Assembly (NCBI RefSeq): GCF_003052585.1
Contig: NZ_QASN01000011.1
Coordinates: 1 to 64,000, forward strand
DNA: 64,000 nucleotides
Direction of reading: 5' to 3'
DNA from: Pseudomonas mangrovi
GTDB lineage: Bacteria; Pseudomonadota; Gammaproteobacteria; Pseudomonadales; Pseudomonadaceae
Numbering within the stretch: position 1 is the stretch's first letter; every line of letters starts with the position of its first letter. Positions 1-7,873 of this stretch are shown here, piece after piece. The notes beneath the pieces were generated by a model. That model was not told the origin of the DNA. It was given only the letters and a program-made list of their open reading frames with translations, and made no database searches. The position numbers and the translations under genes are program-made.

Positions 1-359
1 GTGAGGGTGATCGATACCGATTCGGCGAAACGCAGGGCGTGCGGCTTGTCGACCTCGACCTCGGCGTAGCGCACCTGCGGATGGGCCATCACCAGATCGA
101 GGATTTCCTGGGTCAGCCGCTCGAGCAGGGCGAAGCGGTTCTCCTCGACGTGGCGGATGATCGCCTTGGTGATGGTTCGGTAGTTCAGCGCGTGCTGGAT
201 GTCGTTGACCTCCACCGCGGTGGAGGCGGGATAGAGGATGGTCAGGTTGATCAGCACGTCCTGCTTGTTGCGGATCTCGTCCTCGTTGATGCCGATGAAG
301 GTGCGCAGGCGCAGGTCCTTGACCCGGATGCGCGCCATTCCCGGCTCCAGGCGCGGCAT
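1..359 (-). CDS. folX: Dihydroneopterin triphosphate 2'-epimerase FolX (partial, 3' end outside window)
   Basis: Reading the minus strand from the ATG at 359 gives [20 protein letters not shown], then FIGINEDE and DVLINLTI, running open to the window edge (119 codons visible). This is the FolB/FolX fold, and the length matches FolX (about 120 residues), so only the last few residues are missing. FolX epimerises dihydroneopterin triphosphate at C2' in the cytoplasm. Its start lies 1 nt after the folE stop, so the two are probably cotranscribed; FolE makes the FolX substrate. FolB (aldolase) is the main alternative, but the folE neighbour and the [10 protein letters not shown] start favour FolX. 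Confidence 0.85.
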   Translation of the reverse strand, partial: MPRLEPGMARIRVKDLRLRTFIGINEDEIRNKQDVLINLTILYPASTAVEVNDIQHALNYRTITKAIIRHVEENRFALLERLTQEILDLVMAHPQVRYAEVEVDKPHALRFAESVSITL

Positions 360-360
360 C

Positions 361-921
361 TCAGCGGCCCTTGCCGATCAGCTGGAGGAATTCGTGGCGG
401 GTGGTGCAGGACTCGCGGAAGGCACCGAGCATCACCGAACTGAGCATCTGCGAATTCTGCTTCTCCACCCCGCGCATCATCATGCACATGTGCTGTGCCT
501 CGATGACCACGGCCACGCCGGCGGCGCCGGTGACCTGCTGGATCGCCTCGGCGATCTGCCGCGTCAGGTTCTCCTGGATCTGCAACCGGCGGGCATACAT
601 GTCGACGATGCGCGCGACCTTGGACAGCCCGAGCACCTTGCCGGTGGGTATGTAGGCGACATGCGCCTTGCCGATGAAGGGCAGCATGTGGTGCTCGCAC
701 AGGGAGTACAGCTCGATGTCGCGGACGATCACCATCTCGTCGTTGTCGGAGGCGAACAGCGCACCGTTGACGATCTCCTCCAGACTCTGCGCATAGCCGT
801 GGCAGAGATAGCGCATGGCCTTGGCTGCGCGCTTGGGCGTGTCGAGCAGCCCTTCGCGCTCGGGGTTCTCGCCGAGGTTCAGAAGGATCTGCCGATACTG
901 CTCATTCATTGCGTCGTTCAT
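361..921 (-). CDS. folE: GTP cyclohydrolase I (FolE1 type)
   Basis: A 186-residue protein of normal length for GTP cyclohydrolase I, which converts GTP to 7,8-dihydroneopterin triphosphate, the first step to folate and pterins. The zinc-site region [10 protein letters not shown] and the later [13 protein letters not shown] signature (metal Cys, catalytic His) are intact, so this is the Zn-dependent FolE1 rather than FolE2. The first ATG (921) is used; a second in-frame ATG lies four codons in. folX follows after a 1-nt gap. The gene diverges from a LitR-like MerR regulator, an arrangement known in Pseudomonas for light- or stress-responsive pterin genes, so regulation by the neighbour is plausible but inferred. 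Confidence 0.95.
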   Translation of the reverse strand: MNDAMNEQYRQILLNLGENPEREGLLDTPKRAAKAMRYLCHGYAQSLEEIVNGALFASDNDEMVIVRDIELYSLCEHHMLPFIGKAHVAYIPTGKVLGLSKVARIVDMYARRLQIQENLTRQIAEAIQQVTGAAGVAVVIEAQHMCMMMRGVEKQNSQMLSSVMLGAFRESCTTRHEFLQLIGKGR

Positions 922-1194
922 TTCGCGTCCTGTAGGGCGGGGCGCTGCACGGGTTGTACTGCTGTCGATAAAACCTATACCAATGTATTTGTTTTGTACA
1001 AGTATTTTTGGGGTTACACTTGTTTAGAGTAGCCAGTTATTTATTTAACTAATTGTTTTAAAAGATAAAAATAACAAATTTTGCGCCTGAGTAATCCTGT
1101 ACATGAGATGCGACCCTCACCTGGCTACCGCTACGCTGGAACCGGCGCGAGCCTGGAGTACAATGCCGCCTTCTTCGCTCTGGGCTGTTCCTTC
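922..1194. promoter_or_regulatory. Divergent AT-rich promoter region between folE and the MerR/LitR gene
   Basis: An AT-rich island in GC-rich DNA. On the minus strand TTGTAC (996-1001), 16 nt, then TATAGG (974-979) is a reasonable sigma70 promoter for folE. Its -35 sits inside the perfect palindrome TTGTACAA (994-1001), and the -10 overlaps the dyad ATAC-N4-GTAT (977-988). A further TGTACA lies near 1098. TGTACA-type half sites are what LitR/PplR regulators are reported to bind, so these are operator candidates. On the plus strand CTGGAA, 17 nt, TACAAT (ending near 1164) could drive the regulator and fits the start at 1195. Confidence 0.5.
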
Positions 1195-2148
1195 ATGACA
1201 GACGCCGCCGGTTCCTCGATTCTCGCCGCCGCTTCGCTGGAGCAGCAGGAGCTGTTTCCGATCCGCGAGGTATCGCGGCTGACCGGGGTCAACCCGGTGA
1301 CCCTGCGGGCCTGGGAGCGACGCTACGGTTTGATTCAGCCGACCCGCACCGACAGCGGTCACCGCCTCTACTCGCAGGCGGACATCGAAGAGGTGCGCAG
1401 CATCCTGGCCTGGATCGAGCGCGGCGTAGCGGTAAGCAAGGTCGGCAGCATCCTCTCGCGCACCTCGGCGACCCGTGCCCAGGCCGCGCCGAGTTATCAG
1501 CAAGCCGTTGCCGGTGAGTGGGTCGAGTGGCAGCAGCAGGTGCGCCAGGCGGTAACTGAATTCGATTCGAATCAGCTGGAGCAGGCCTATGGTCGGGTGT
1601 TCTCCAGCTATCCGCTGAATCTGGTGTTCGAGCAGGTATTGCTGCCGGTCTGGCAGGAGTTGCTGCTGCGCCAGGACGAATTCGGCCGGACCAGCGAGTG
1701 GCTGTTCCTCGACAGCTTCCTGCGTGCCCGCACGCTGCAGCGTCTGCAGCTCGGCCGCCGGAGCTCGAGGGCGCGGGTGTTGCTGGCGGCGATTCCCGGA
1801 CAGTGCCGTGAGCTGGAACTGCTGGTCACCGGGCTGCTGCTGGGCAGCGACGCGCTGGAAGTGGAGGTGCTCGCCTTCGGCCAGCCGCTGGAGGAGCTCA
1901 GTCTGATCTGCGAGAAGCTGCAGCCGCAGGTGCTGGTGCTGTTTTCCAATCATCCGCCGGCGGCCGAGCTGCCGCGTCAGCTACGCCGTCTGGCCCTGGG
2001 CCTGGAATGCCCTCTGGCACTGGCCGGTGCGGCGGCAGAGTTGGGCGAGGAGCCGCTGGCGGGAACACCGATCGCCTGTCTGGGCAGTAGCGCGCAGGTG
2101 ATGCAGCGGCGCCTGGCGCAGTTCATCGACGGACATCTGGATACCTGA
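1195..2148 (+). CDS. MerR-family regulator, class II LitR-like (degenerate cobalamin domain)
   Basis: 317 residues from the ATG at 1195; the frame is open back to 1081, but a promoter-like TACAAT just upstream and the MerR alignment favour 1195. An N-terminal MerR helix-turn-helix (about residues 18-70: IREVSRLTGVNPVTLRAWERRYGLIQP) is followed by a helical domain and a Rossmann-like domain, the layout of B12 photoreceptors CarH/LitR. Where those have G-E-x-H-x-L-G with the axial His ligand, this protein reads G-Q-C-R205-E-L-E, so cobalamin binding is probably lost, as in the class II LitR proteins of Pseudomonas. It diverges from folE, a likely target, and converges with the CsoR-type gene 10 nt away. 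No LOV photoreceptor partner is seen nearby. Confidence 0.8.
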   Translation: MTDAAGSSILAAASLEQQELFPIREVSRLTGVNPVTLRAWERRYGLIQPTRTDSGHRLYSQADIEEVRSILAWIERGVAVSKVGSILSRTSATRAQAAPSYQQAVAGEWVEWQQQVRQAVTEFDSNQLEQAYGRVFSSYPLNLVFEQVLLPVWQELLLRQDEFGRTSEWLFLDSFLRARTLQRLQLGRRSSRARVLLAAIPGQCRELELLVTGLLLGSDALEVEVLAFGQPLEELSLICEKLQPQVLVLFSNHPPAAELPRQLRRLALGLECPLALAGAAAELGEEPLAGTPIACLGSSAQVMQRRLAQFIDGHLDT

Positions 2149-2158
2149 GTCGGGCGAC

Positions 2159-2425
2159 TCAGGTGTACTTGGTGAAGATCGCGCGAACCTGAGCCAGGGT
2201 CTGGGTAGCGTCCTGCTCCGGATCGAGCACCGCTTCCTCCAGCAGGCAGGCGAGCAATTCCTGATAGGCCTTGTCCAGCGCCTTGCGCGCCGCGGCGAAC
2301 TGCTGCGCCACCGCCTCGCACTCCTCGCCACGACGGATCATCGCCTGGATCCCACGGATCTGGCCTTCCACCCGCGCCAGGCGCTTGAGCATGGCGTCCT
2401 GGTGCTTCTCTCGGGACTCGTTCAT
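2159..2425 (-). CDS. CsoR/RcnR/FrmR-family repressor with non-canonical sensor residues
   Basis: 88 residues, the usual size of this all-helical DUF156 family: RLARVEGQIRGIQAMI, then GEECEAVAQQFAAARKAL. Members sense Cu, Ni/Co, formaldehyde or persulfide through conserved Cys/His residues. C36 is present, but the position of the ligand His (25 residues on) is Leu, with Cys60 one residue earlier, and the final CsoR Cys is absent. The ligand therefore cannot be assigned. It lies downstream of the haem DUF3365 gene on the same strand, and an operator-like dyad at 2433-2448 overlaps its ribosome site, suggesting autoregulation. Confidence 0.85.
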   Translation of the reverse strand: MNESREKHQDAMLKRLARVEGQIRGIQAMIRRGEECEAVAQQFAAARKALDKAYQELLACLLEEAVLDPEQDATQTLAQVRAIFTKYT

Positions 2426-2432
2426 TCGATGG

Positions 2433-2448
2433 ATACTCCAAGGGTACT
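2433..2448 (-). promoter_or_regulatory. Operator-like dyad before the CsoR-type gene
   Basis: The plus strand reads ATACTCCAAGGGTACT, a near-palindrome of the form TAC-N-CC-N2-GG-N-TA, ending 8 nt from the start codon and containing the GGAG ribosome site. It closely resembles the dyad at 3189-3204 before the upstream gene. GC-centred dyads with TAC/GTA flanks are typical CsoR/RcnR-family operators. Confidence 0.5.
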
Positions 2449-2598
2449 GCTGCGCGCCGTTCTGTGAACTGTCCGCTGGTTCGCGTGGCCAGCCTCGGTT
2501 TCGGGGTTTGGGTGCAACCTTCGGCTACGAGAGCTGGCGGCAGAGCATGCCGACATCCCTCGATGCCGCGGCAGTGGAGTCCATCGCCTGAGCCGGTT

Positions 2599-3186
2599 TC
2601 AGTGCTCCCGGGCCGCAGCTTCCGTGTTCTGCGGCTCAGATGCCTGTCGCAGGCTGAAGGCACCCCGCAACTCGCCAAGCTGGAAGCCGTAAGCCTGGTC
2701 GGCAGGGTACCGCTGCTCGATCAGGCTTGCCAGTTCCGCCTTGATCGCCGGGCCATGGCAGGCCAGACAGGGCTCGCCGGTGGGAATGGCCTGCATGTAG
2801 CGGAATTCGCCTTCAACCACCTGTGCCTTGTGCATGCCCTGCAGCGGCTCGCCGGCCCGGGCACGGCTGGCGAACTCCTCGAGCACCTCACGCTCCCAGG
2901 CATCGGCGGCATTCTCCGGGTTACGTACCTTCAACGCGGTACGGCCAACCCGCCAGGGCGCCTTGCTGTGCTCGGCGGCGATCTGCGGGGCGAGCAACTG
3001 GCAGGATTCGACCGCATGCGTGGGACCGCCTTCCTGCATGGCCTGCTTCACGGTCTGCAGCAGGTGTTGCTGAAAGGGTGGGACGAGCGCGGCGGCTTCG
3101 GCTTTCAGCTCATCGAAAGAGGCGGCGCCGGCCGTGCCGGCAAGTGTCAGAAGACTGAGCGCGACAGTGCTGGATAGAAATTTCAT
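2599..3186 (-). CDS. Exported DUF3365 (Tll0287-like) haem-binding protein
   Basis: 195 residues with a signal peptide (MKFLSSTVALSLLTLAGTAGAA) and one c-type haem motif, C140-L-A-C143-H144, preceded by the FRYMQAIPTGEPC region typical of DUF3365/Tll0287 proteins. It is probably a periplasmic single-haem sensor or redox protein; the family has no settled function. A promoter (TTGTCG-17-GATACT) and a CsoR-type dyad lie just upstream, and a CsoR-type repressor follows on the same strand after 173 nt. The pair therefore looks like a small autoregulated sensing unit. Confidence 0.8.
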   Translation of the reverse strand: MKFLSSTVALSLLTLAGTAGAASFDELKAEAAALVPPFQQHLLQTVKQAMQEGGPTHAVESCQLLAPQIAAEHSKAPWRVGRTALKVRNPENAADAWEREVLEEFASRARAGEPLQGMHKAQVVEGEFRYMQAIPTGEPCLACHGPAIKAELASLIEQRYPADQAYGFQLGELRGAFSLRQASEPQNTEAAAREH

Positions 3187-3188
3187 TT

Positions 3189-3204
3189 ATACCCCCAGGT
3201 GTAT
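3189..3204 (-). promoter_or_regulatory. CsoR-family operator candidate overlapping the DUF3365 ribosome site
   Basis: ATACCCCCAGGTGTAT is a dyad (ATAC-N-CC-N2-GG-N-GTAT) ending 2 nt before the start codon. On the coding strand its GGGGG run must also serve as Shine-Dalgarno. Its position, just downstream of the predicted transcription start, would let a bound repressor block transcription. Confidence 0.6.
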
Positions 3205-3213
3205 GTTGCGGAA

Positions 3214-3242
3214 AGTATCCGCGATCTGTCTCCGGGCGACAA
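3214..3242 (-). promoter_or_regulatory. Sigma70-type promoter of the DUF3365/CsoR unit
   Basis: On the minus strand the -35 is TTGTCG (3237-3242) and the -10 is GATACT (3214-3219), with a 17-nt spacer. This places the transcription start near 3207, at the edge of the dyad at 3189-3204. Confidence 0.55.
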
Positions 3243-3587
3243 GACCATATCCTTTGAGTGGGTATTGTGGTGAGCGCCAGTGTCCAATTGGCGGCTCGGA
3301 TATTGATGTGGCAGAGACGGTCGGCAGGGGGCAATGCGTTGCACCCTGCAGGTGCGACCTTGGGCCTGGCGGCCGCAACCTACGAAGTGACGACCATGTA
3401 GGCTGGCGCCGAGCCGCGCGAGGCCCAGCAGGGTCTGCTCAGACTGTTCGCTGGGGGTGCGTCACCGCTCCGCGACCGTGTTGCGGTCGCACTCTTCGTA
3501 GGGCGAATTAGCCTGGCGGTGTAATCCGCCAGGCAAGGCGATCTGGCGCATTGCGCAGCGTTGTTTGCGCTCTACGACGGTGGCGTG
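3243..3587. other. Intergenic spacer downstream of mnmC with two hairpins
   Basis: No convincing gene. It holds the hairpin GCGACCG-loop-CGGTCGC near 3474-3492 and a stronger perfect 9-bp stem at 3511-3534 (GCCTGGCGG / CCGCCAGGC, 6-nt loop), both about 50-110 nt past the mnmC stop. Neither has a clear T-run, so they may be repeat-derived or weak terminators. Confidence 0.5.
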
Positions 3588-5549
3588 TCAGGACTGGCCG
3601 CGAATCAGTTTGCGCAGGGCGAAGCGATTCGGGTGGCAGGCTTCGGCGACGGCGCGTGGTAGCGGCATCGGTTCGTCATCCAGCCAGGCGGCGAGCAGCT
3701 CGCCGGCCAGCGGTGCGCTGAGCAGGCCGCGCGAACCGTGCGCAGTGCTGACGTAGAGCCCGTCGAGCCAGGGGCAGGGTGCCTGCGGCAGCAGCCGAGC
3801 GTCACGCGCCAGCGCCTGGTAGGCCTTGGCAAATTCCCGCTGATCCGCCAGTGGCCCGATGATGGGCAGGTAGTCCGGGCTGGTGCAGCGAAAGCCTGCT
3901 CGCCCCTGCAGTTGGCTGGGATCGAGGCCCTCGGCGTTCAGGTCTGCGGCCAGTGCTGGCGCTATCTCGTGCAGCAGGCGCAGGTTCTCGACGTGCTCCT
4001 CGGCGCTGGGTTCGAGATGCTCGGCGTCGAACTTGAAGGTCGCCCCCAGGGTGTGTTCATCGCCCATCGCCGGCGCGACATAGCCCTCGGCGCAGACCAC
4101 GCTGCGCAACGCGCGGCTGGCGGCGGTGGCCGGCAGGCGGCTGATCTGTCCGCGAATACGCTTGAGCGGCAGGGCGTTGTCGCCGAGCAGCTGGTTGACC
4201 TCGGCGGAGCCGGCAAGAATCACCACCGGTGCGCTGGCGAGCAGCGCGTCGCCGCTCCAGAGCTGCCAGTCCTCGCCGACGCGGCGCAGTTCGCCGACCG
4301 ACTGGGCGAAGCGCACGCTGACGTTCGGGTGTTCTGCCAACTGGCGACAGAGTGCGGGCGGATGCGCCCAACCGGCCTGCGGATAGAACAGCCCGCCGCT
4401 GGGCAGCGCGACCCCGGCCAGTTGCTCGGCCTGCTCGCGACTGACCGGGTGCAGCAGCTCCTCGGGGAAGGCGGCCGGCAGCTTGCTCTGTCGTTCGGCT
4501 TCCTTGGCGTCGAACGCCAGCTGCAGCACGCCGCACGCTTGCCAGGCGTCGGCGGGGAGCTTCTGCAACAGGCGCCGGGTGTAGCCAAAACCGGCGACTA
4601 TGTAGCGCGACAGGGCGGTGTGGTGCGCCGACAATTTCAGGTAGAGCACGCCCTGCGGGTTGCCCGAAGTCTCCTCGGCCAGCGCCATGCGCCGCTCGAT
4701 CACCTGCACCTGCCAGCCGCGCCCGGCCAGGCTGGCCGCCGCTGCGCAGCCGGCCATGCCGCCACCGATGATCAGTGCACGGCGCTGGGCCGGACGCGGC
4801 GGTCGTTCGAACCAGCGCGCGCTCGGCTGAACGTCGGGCGCACTGTCGAAACGTCCGGCAAGCATCTCGCGCTTGTGGCCGAAACCCGGCACCCGCTGCA
4901 CGGCGAAACCCGCCTCGATCAACCCGCGGCGGACGAAACCCGCGCTGGTGAAGGTCGCCAGCGTCGCGCCGGGCGCCGCCAGCCGCGCCAGTTCGGCGAA
5001 CAGCGCCGGGCTCCACATCTCCGGATTCTTCGCCGGCGAAAAACCGTCGAGGAACCAGGCATCGATGCGCGCGTCCAGCTCCGGCAGTCGCTCCAGCACA
5101 TCGCCGATCAGCAGCGTCAGGCAGACCCGGCCGCCAGCGAAAACCAGCCGCTGGAAGCCCGGCGCCAGGGCGACATATTGCTCCAGCAGGGCTGCGCTGA
5201 AACGCGTCAGCTCCGGCCATAGGGCCAGCGCGCGTTGCAGGTCCGGCGCACTCAACGGATAGCGTTCGACGCTGACGAAATGCAGCCGCGCACCAGCCGG
5301 GGCGCATTTTTCGAACAGCTGCCAGGCGCAGAGAAAGTTCAGCCCGGTGCCGAAACCGGTCTCGCCGATGCACAGCTGGCCATCCGCAGGCAGCGCGGCG
5401 AAGCGTTCGCTCAGCGCGTTGTGCTCAAGGAATACGTGGCGGGTTTCGTCGAGACCGCTGGCGCGGGAGAAATAGACGTCGCCAAAGGTGCTGGAAAGCG
5501 GCTGACCCTGCTCGTCCCAGTCGAGGCTGGCGTGCTGGAAATCGGACAT
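3588..5549 (-). CDS. mnmC: Bifunctional tRNA mnm5s2U methyltransferase/FAD oxidoreductase MnmC
   Basis: 653 residues, the normal size for the fused enzyme. Residues 1 to about 240 form the SAM-dependent methyltransferase (GETGFGTGLNFLCAW near the N-terminus, WFLDGFSPAKNPEMW). From about 265 the FAD oxidoreductase begins with the dinucleotide motif RRALIIGGGMAGCAAAASLAG. The oxidoreductase removes the carboxymethyl group from cmnm5s2U34 and the methyltransferase then makes mnm5s2U in tRNA(Lys, Glu, Gln). It is monocistronic here; the first ATG gives the conserved MSDFQHASLDWDEQGQPLS start. Confidence 0.95.
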   Translation of the reverse strand: MSDFQHASLDWDEQGQPLSSTFGDVYFSRASGLDETRHVFLEHNALSERFAALPADGQLCIGETGFGTGLNFLCAWQLFEKCAPAGARLHFVSVERYPLSAPDLQRALALWPELTRFSAALLEQYVALAPGFQRLVFAGGRVCLTLLIGDVLERLPELDARIDAWFLDGFSPAKNPEMWSPALFAELARLAAPGATLATFTSAGFVRRGLIEAGFAVQRVPGFGHKREMLAGRFDSAPDVQPSARWFERPPRPAQRRALIIGGGMAGCAAAASLAGRGWQVQVIERRMALAEETSGNPQGVLYLKLSAHHTALSRYIVAGFGYTRRLLQKLPADAWQACGVLQLAFDAKEAERQSKLPAAFPEELLHPVSREQAEQLAGVALPSGGLFYPQAGWAHPPALCRQLAEHPNVSVRFAQSVGELRRVGEDWQLWSGDALLASAPVVILAGSAEVNQLLGDNALPLKRIRGQISRLPATAASRALRSVVCAEGYVAPAMGDEHTLGATFKFDAEHLEPSAEEHVENLRLLHEIAPALAADLNAEGLDPSQLQGRAGFRCTSPDYLPIIGPLADQREFAKAYQALARDARLLPQAPCPWLDGLYVSTAHGSRGLLSAPLAGELLAAWLDDEPMPLPRAVAEACHPNRFALRKLIRGQS

Positions 5550-5624
5550 CGAAACCCCCGGTTGGCTGGAGGCGGCATTCTAGTGCGCCGGGCGGCACCC
5601 GGGTTAGTGCGGATTAGCCGCAGC

Positions 5625-5670
5625 TTTTCCCCCTACCTCCGGGAAAGGGTGCCGAAGGCGGGTGAGGGAT
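5625..5670 (+). repeat. Partial copy (half B) of the dispersed ~147-bp repeat
   Basis: CTTTTCCCCCTACCTCCGGG continues into GGTGCCGAAGGCGGGTGAGGG, matching the right half of the composite elements at 59661, 61008 and 61214. The left half is missing. Confidence 0.7.
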
Positions 5671-5695
5671 GCCCCGGCCTGCAGGGATTTTTCAT

Positions 5696-5771
5696 CCGTA
5701 GGGTGGATGACGCCTTGTTCATCCACCGGGGGATTGTCTGGTGGATGGGTAGAGCGCCATCCACCCTACGG
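5696..5771. repeat. Inverted repeat CCGTAGGGTGGATG, also present near 59.6 kb
   Basis: CCGTAGGGTGGATG (5696-5709) is perfectly complementary to CATCCACCCTACGG (5758-5771). An inner hairpin GGTGGATGA / TCATCCACC is nested in the left arm. A diverged single arm recurs at 59603-59633. Confidence 0.75.
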
Positions 5772-6288
5772 TCGAGGCCAGTCGGCGTGCAGCCGCAGCA
5801 TCACTAATCCGGCGCTACGCGTTGTTTCAAACTGAGCGTCAAGGCGCGCGGATTCTCCTCCCCGAAGAGACAAGGACATCTAGCGACATTGCTGTGGCGC
5901 ATTCGCCGGGCTTATCCCGGACCATCACCGGAACCGGCAGGCGCTGACGCGTTGCAATATTCCGTACGATCGTTCCGGAGTTCCCCGGATGCCCGGTCCA
6001 TAAGGGGCGCTTCCTTGCGATGGTATGTCTTGGTCAGGATTTAGTGCCTGTTTCCGGCGCACGGCGGGCAGTTGCTCACCCGTTTGGGTTGTGCGCCCGT
6101 TTCGGATCGCCGACTAAGCTTCGGCCACCACTTTGGGCGCCTCGCGCAGCAGCAGTAGGTGGAGACCGTGTCGTGCCGCACGGTCCCGCGCTATCGCCGT
6201 CGAGAACGCCACTCAGCTTCCCGGATAGCGCCGGATCATCCGCCACACCGTCGGATACCGCCCTAACAAGAATCCGGAGAAGACCATC

Positions 6289-7713
6289 ATGCGTTCCACC
6301 CCCGTTTCCCGTGCCGTGCGCGGCCGCTGGCTGCTCGCGGTTGGCGCCAGCTTGCTGCTCGGCAGCACCGGCGCGCTGGCCGAAGTCGCCAGTCCCAAGG
6401 TCAGCCTCGTTCCCGTCACCGTGCCGCTGGGCGATCCGTCCCGCGACTATCCGCAGTTCGCCAGTGCCATGGATCTCGCCAGCCAGGGCTATGTGGAGAA
6501 GGAATTCTTCATCGAGGGCAAGGCGCGTCGCTACGACACGCCGGAGCTGAACAACGCGATCCTGATGTCCAGCGGCCATCCCTACCGCACCCGTCTGCTG
6601 GTGCGTCACCCCACCTCGGCGAAGAAATTCAACGGCGTGGTCATCGTCGAATGGCTCAACGTCACCGCCGGCCATGATCTGGACGTGCTCTGGCTGACCA
6701 CTGCCGAGCACCTGATGCGCGAGGGTTACGCCTATGTCGGCGTCTCGGCCCAGCAGGTCGGCCTGAACGCTCCGCTCACCGGCCTGCGCGCCTGGAGCCC
6801 GACCCGCTATTCCAGCCTCGATGTCACCGATGGCGGCAGCATCCTCGACGACTCGCTGTCCTTCGATATCTACTCCCAGGCGGTCCAGGCCGTGCGCAAT
6901 GCCGGCTCGTCCAAGGCGCTGGGCCCGCTCAAGCCGGTCACGGTGATCGCCGCCGGCGCCTCGCAATCGCAGAGCTTCCTGCGCCGCTACCACAACTCGG
7001 TCGAACCGCTGACCGAAGGCCTGATCGACGGCTACTTCATGTACCTCGGCATCGCCGGCACCCTGCGTACCGACCTCAAGCCGAAGATCTTCAGCCTGGA
7101 CACCGAGACCGACGTGCTGCTGCTTGGCCGCTTCCCGTCGCGCCAGGCCGACTCGGACAAGCTGCGCACCTGGGAAGTCGCCGGGGCCTCGCACGTCGGC
7201 TACACCAATCCCAGCCCGCGCGCGCCGATCATGGAGCGTGACCAGCTGCCGGTTGCGGACAACAGCCAATGCACCCTGCCGGCGCTGAGCCATGTGCCAA
7301 CTGCGCACGTTGCGCGCGCTGGCGTGGATCACCTGACCCGCTGGGTCATCAAGGGCACGCCACCGCCGACCGCACCGCGCATCGAGATCGCGGCGGTCAC
7401 CCCGACCGGGGTCACCGCCGCGCGTGATGCCTACGGCAACGCGCTGGGCGGCATCCGCCTGGCCGAGCACGCGGTACCGATTGCCACCAACACCGGCCTG
7501 AACGCCGGCCCCGGCTATTGCTTCCTGAACGGCTCGCACGTGCGCTTCAGTGATGACGTGCTGCGCGACCTGTACTGGACCCCGGGCCAGTACGTGCACA
7601 AGGTGACCCAGGTGACCATGAACAACCTGAAAGCCGGCTACATCACCCCCGCCGACGCCCTGGCCACCGTGCGCCAGGCAGCCAAGCGCGAGATCACCAA
7701 GCGCCGCCGCTGA
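6289..7713 (+). CDS. Exported alpha/beta hydrolase-domain protein (GxSxS nucleophile)
   Basis: 474 residues with a cleavable signal peptide (LLAVGASLLLGSTGALA, cleavage near residue 31), so probably periplasmic or secreted. The nucleophile elbow is G223-A-S225-Q-S227, a GxSxS variant typical of the large bacterial Abhydrolase_10 (PF20091) family, with a likely catalytic His in GASHVGY (H302). The substrate is unknown; esterase or amidase activity is the family expectation. A GGAG site precedes the ATG and a hairpin terminator follows at once, so it is a single-gene unit. It lies just upstream of the TPS locus on the same strand, but nothing ties the two together. Confidence 0.75.
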   Translation: MRSTPVSRAVRGRWLLAVGASLLLGSTGALAEVASPKVSLVPVTVPLGDPSRDYPQFASAMDLASQGYVEKEFFIEGKARRYDTPELNNAILMSSGHPYRTRLLVRHPTSAKKFNGVVIVEWLNVTAGHDLDVLWLTTAEHLMREGYAYVGVSAQQVGLNAPLTGLRAWSPTRYSSLDVTDGGSILDDSLSFDIYSQAVQAVRNAGSSKALGPLKPVTVIAAGASQSQSFLRRYHNSVEPLTEGLIDGYFMYLGIAGTLRTDLKPKIFSLDTETDVLLLGRFPSRQADSDKLRTWEVAGASHVGYTNPSPRAPIMERDQLPVADNSQCTLPALSHVPTAHVARAGVDHLTRWVIKGTPPPTAPRIEIAAVTPTGVTAARDAYGNALGGIRLAEHAVPIATNTGLNAGPGYCFLNGSHVRFSDDVLRDLYWTPGQYVHKVTQVTMNNLKAGYITPADALATVRQAAKREITKRRR

Positions 7714-7721
7714 TGGCTTAG

Positions 7722-7750
7722 GACCCGCGGCAGGACGCTGCGGGTCTTCT
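7722..7750 (+). terminator. Rho-independent-type terminator after the hydrolase gene
   Basis: GACCCGCGGC, loop AGGAC, then GCTGCGGGTC (10-bp stem with one G-U pair), followed by TTCTGT, directly after the stop codon at 7713. Confidence 0.6.
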
Positions 7751-7873
7751 GTCATGAAAATGTGATCTGCCTTTCATAATCGACAATCCAGCCCGGTCGT
7801 TTCTTGCGTAGTCCGGCCGGCTGTACCACAACCAGTTCGCGACATTTCAGCGTCATTACCAAGGATGGTCAGG

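Larger units (their letters stand above)
5550..6288. other. 739-bp spacer between mnmC and the hydrolase gene
   Basis: No supported gene; the open frames here lack coding character or are antisense to neighbours. It contains a partial copy of the dispersed repeat (5625-5670) and a perfect 14-bp inverted repeat (5696-5771). The right part should hold the promoter of the hydrolase, but no confident -35/-10 was recognised; GGAG near 6273 is its ribosome site. Confidence 0.6.

Noticed and set aside
3738..5222. 494-codon plus-strand frame over mnmC
   Set aside because: Antisense to a complete, well-recognised mnmC; no motif or ribosome site.
5235..5807. 190-codon plus-strand frame covering the mnmC start and the repeats
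   Set aside because: Half is antisense to mnmC and the rest runs through the dispersed repeats; no coding features.
6076..7755. Long (559-codon) open frame antisense to the hydrolase gene
   Set aside because: It mirrors the GC-rich third positions of the real gene, has no family motif and crosses the hydrolase terminator; the plus-strand gene has a signal peptide and active site.
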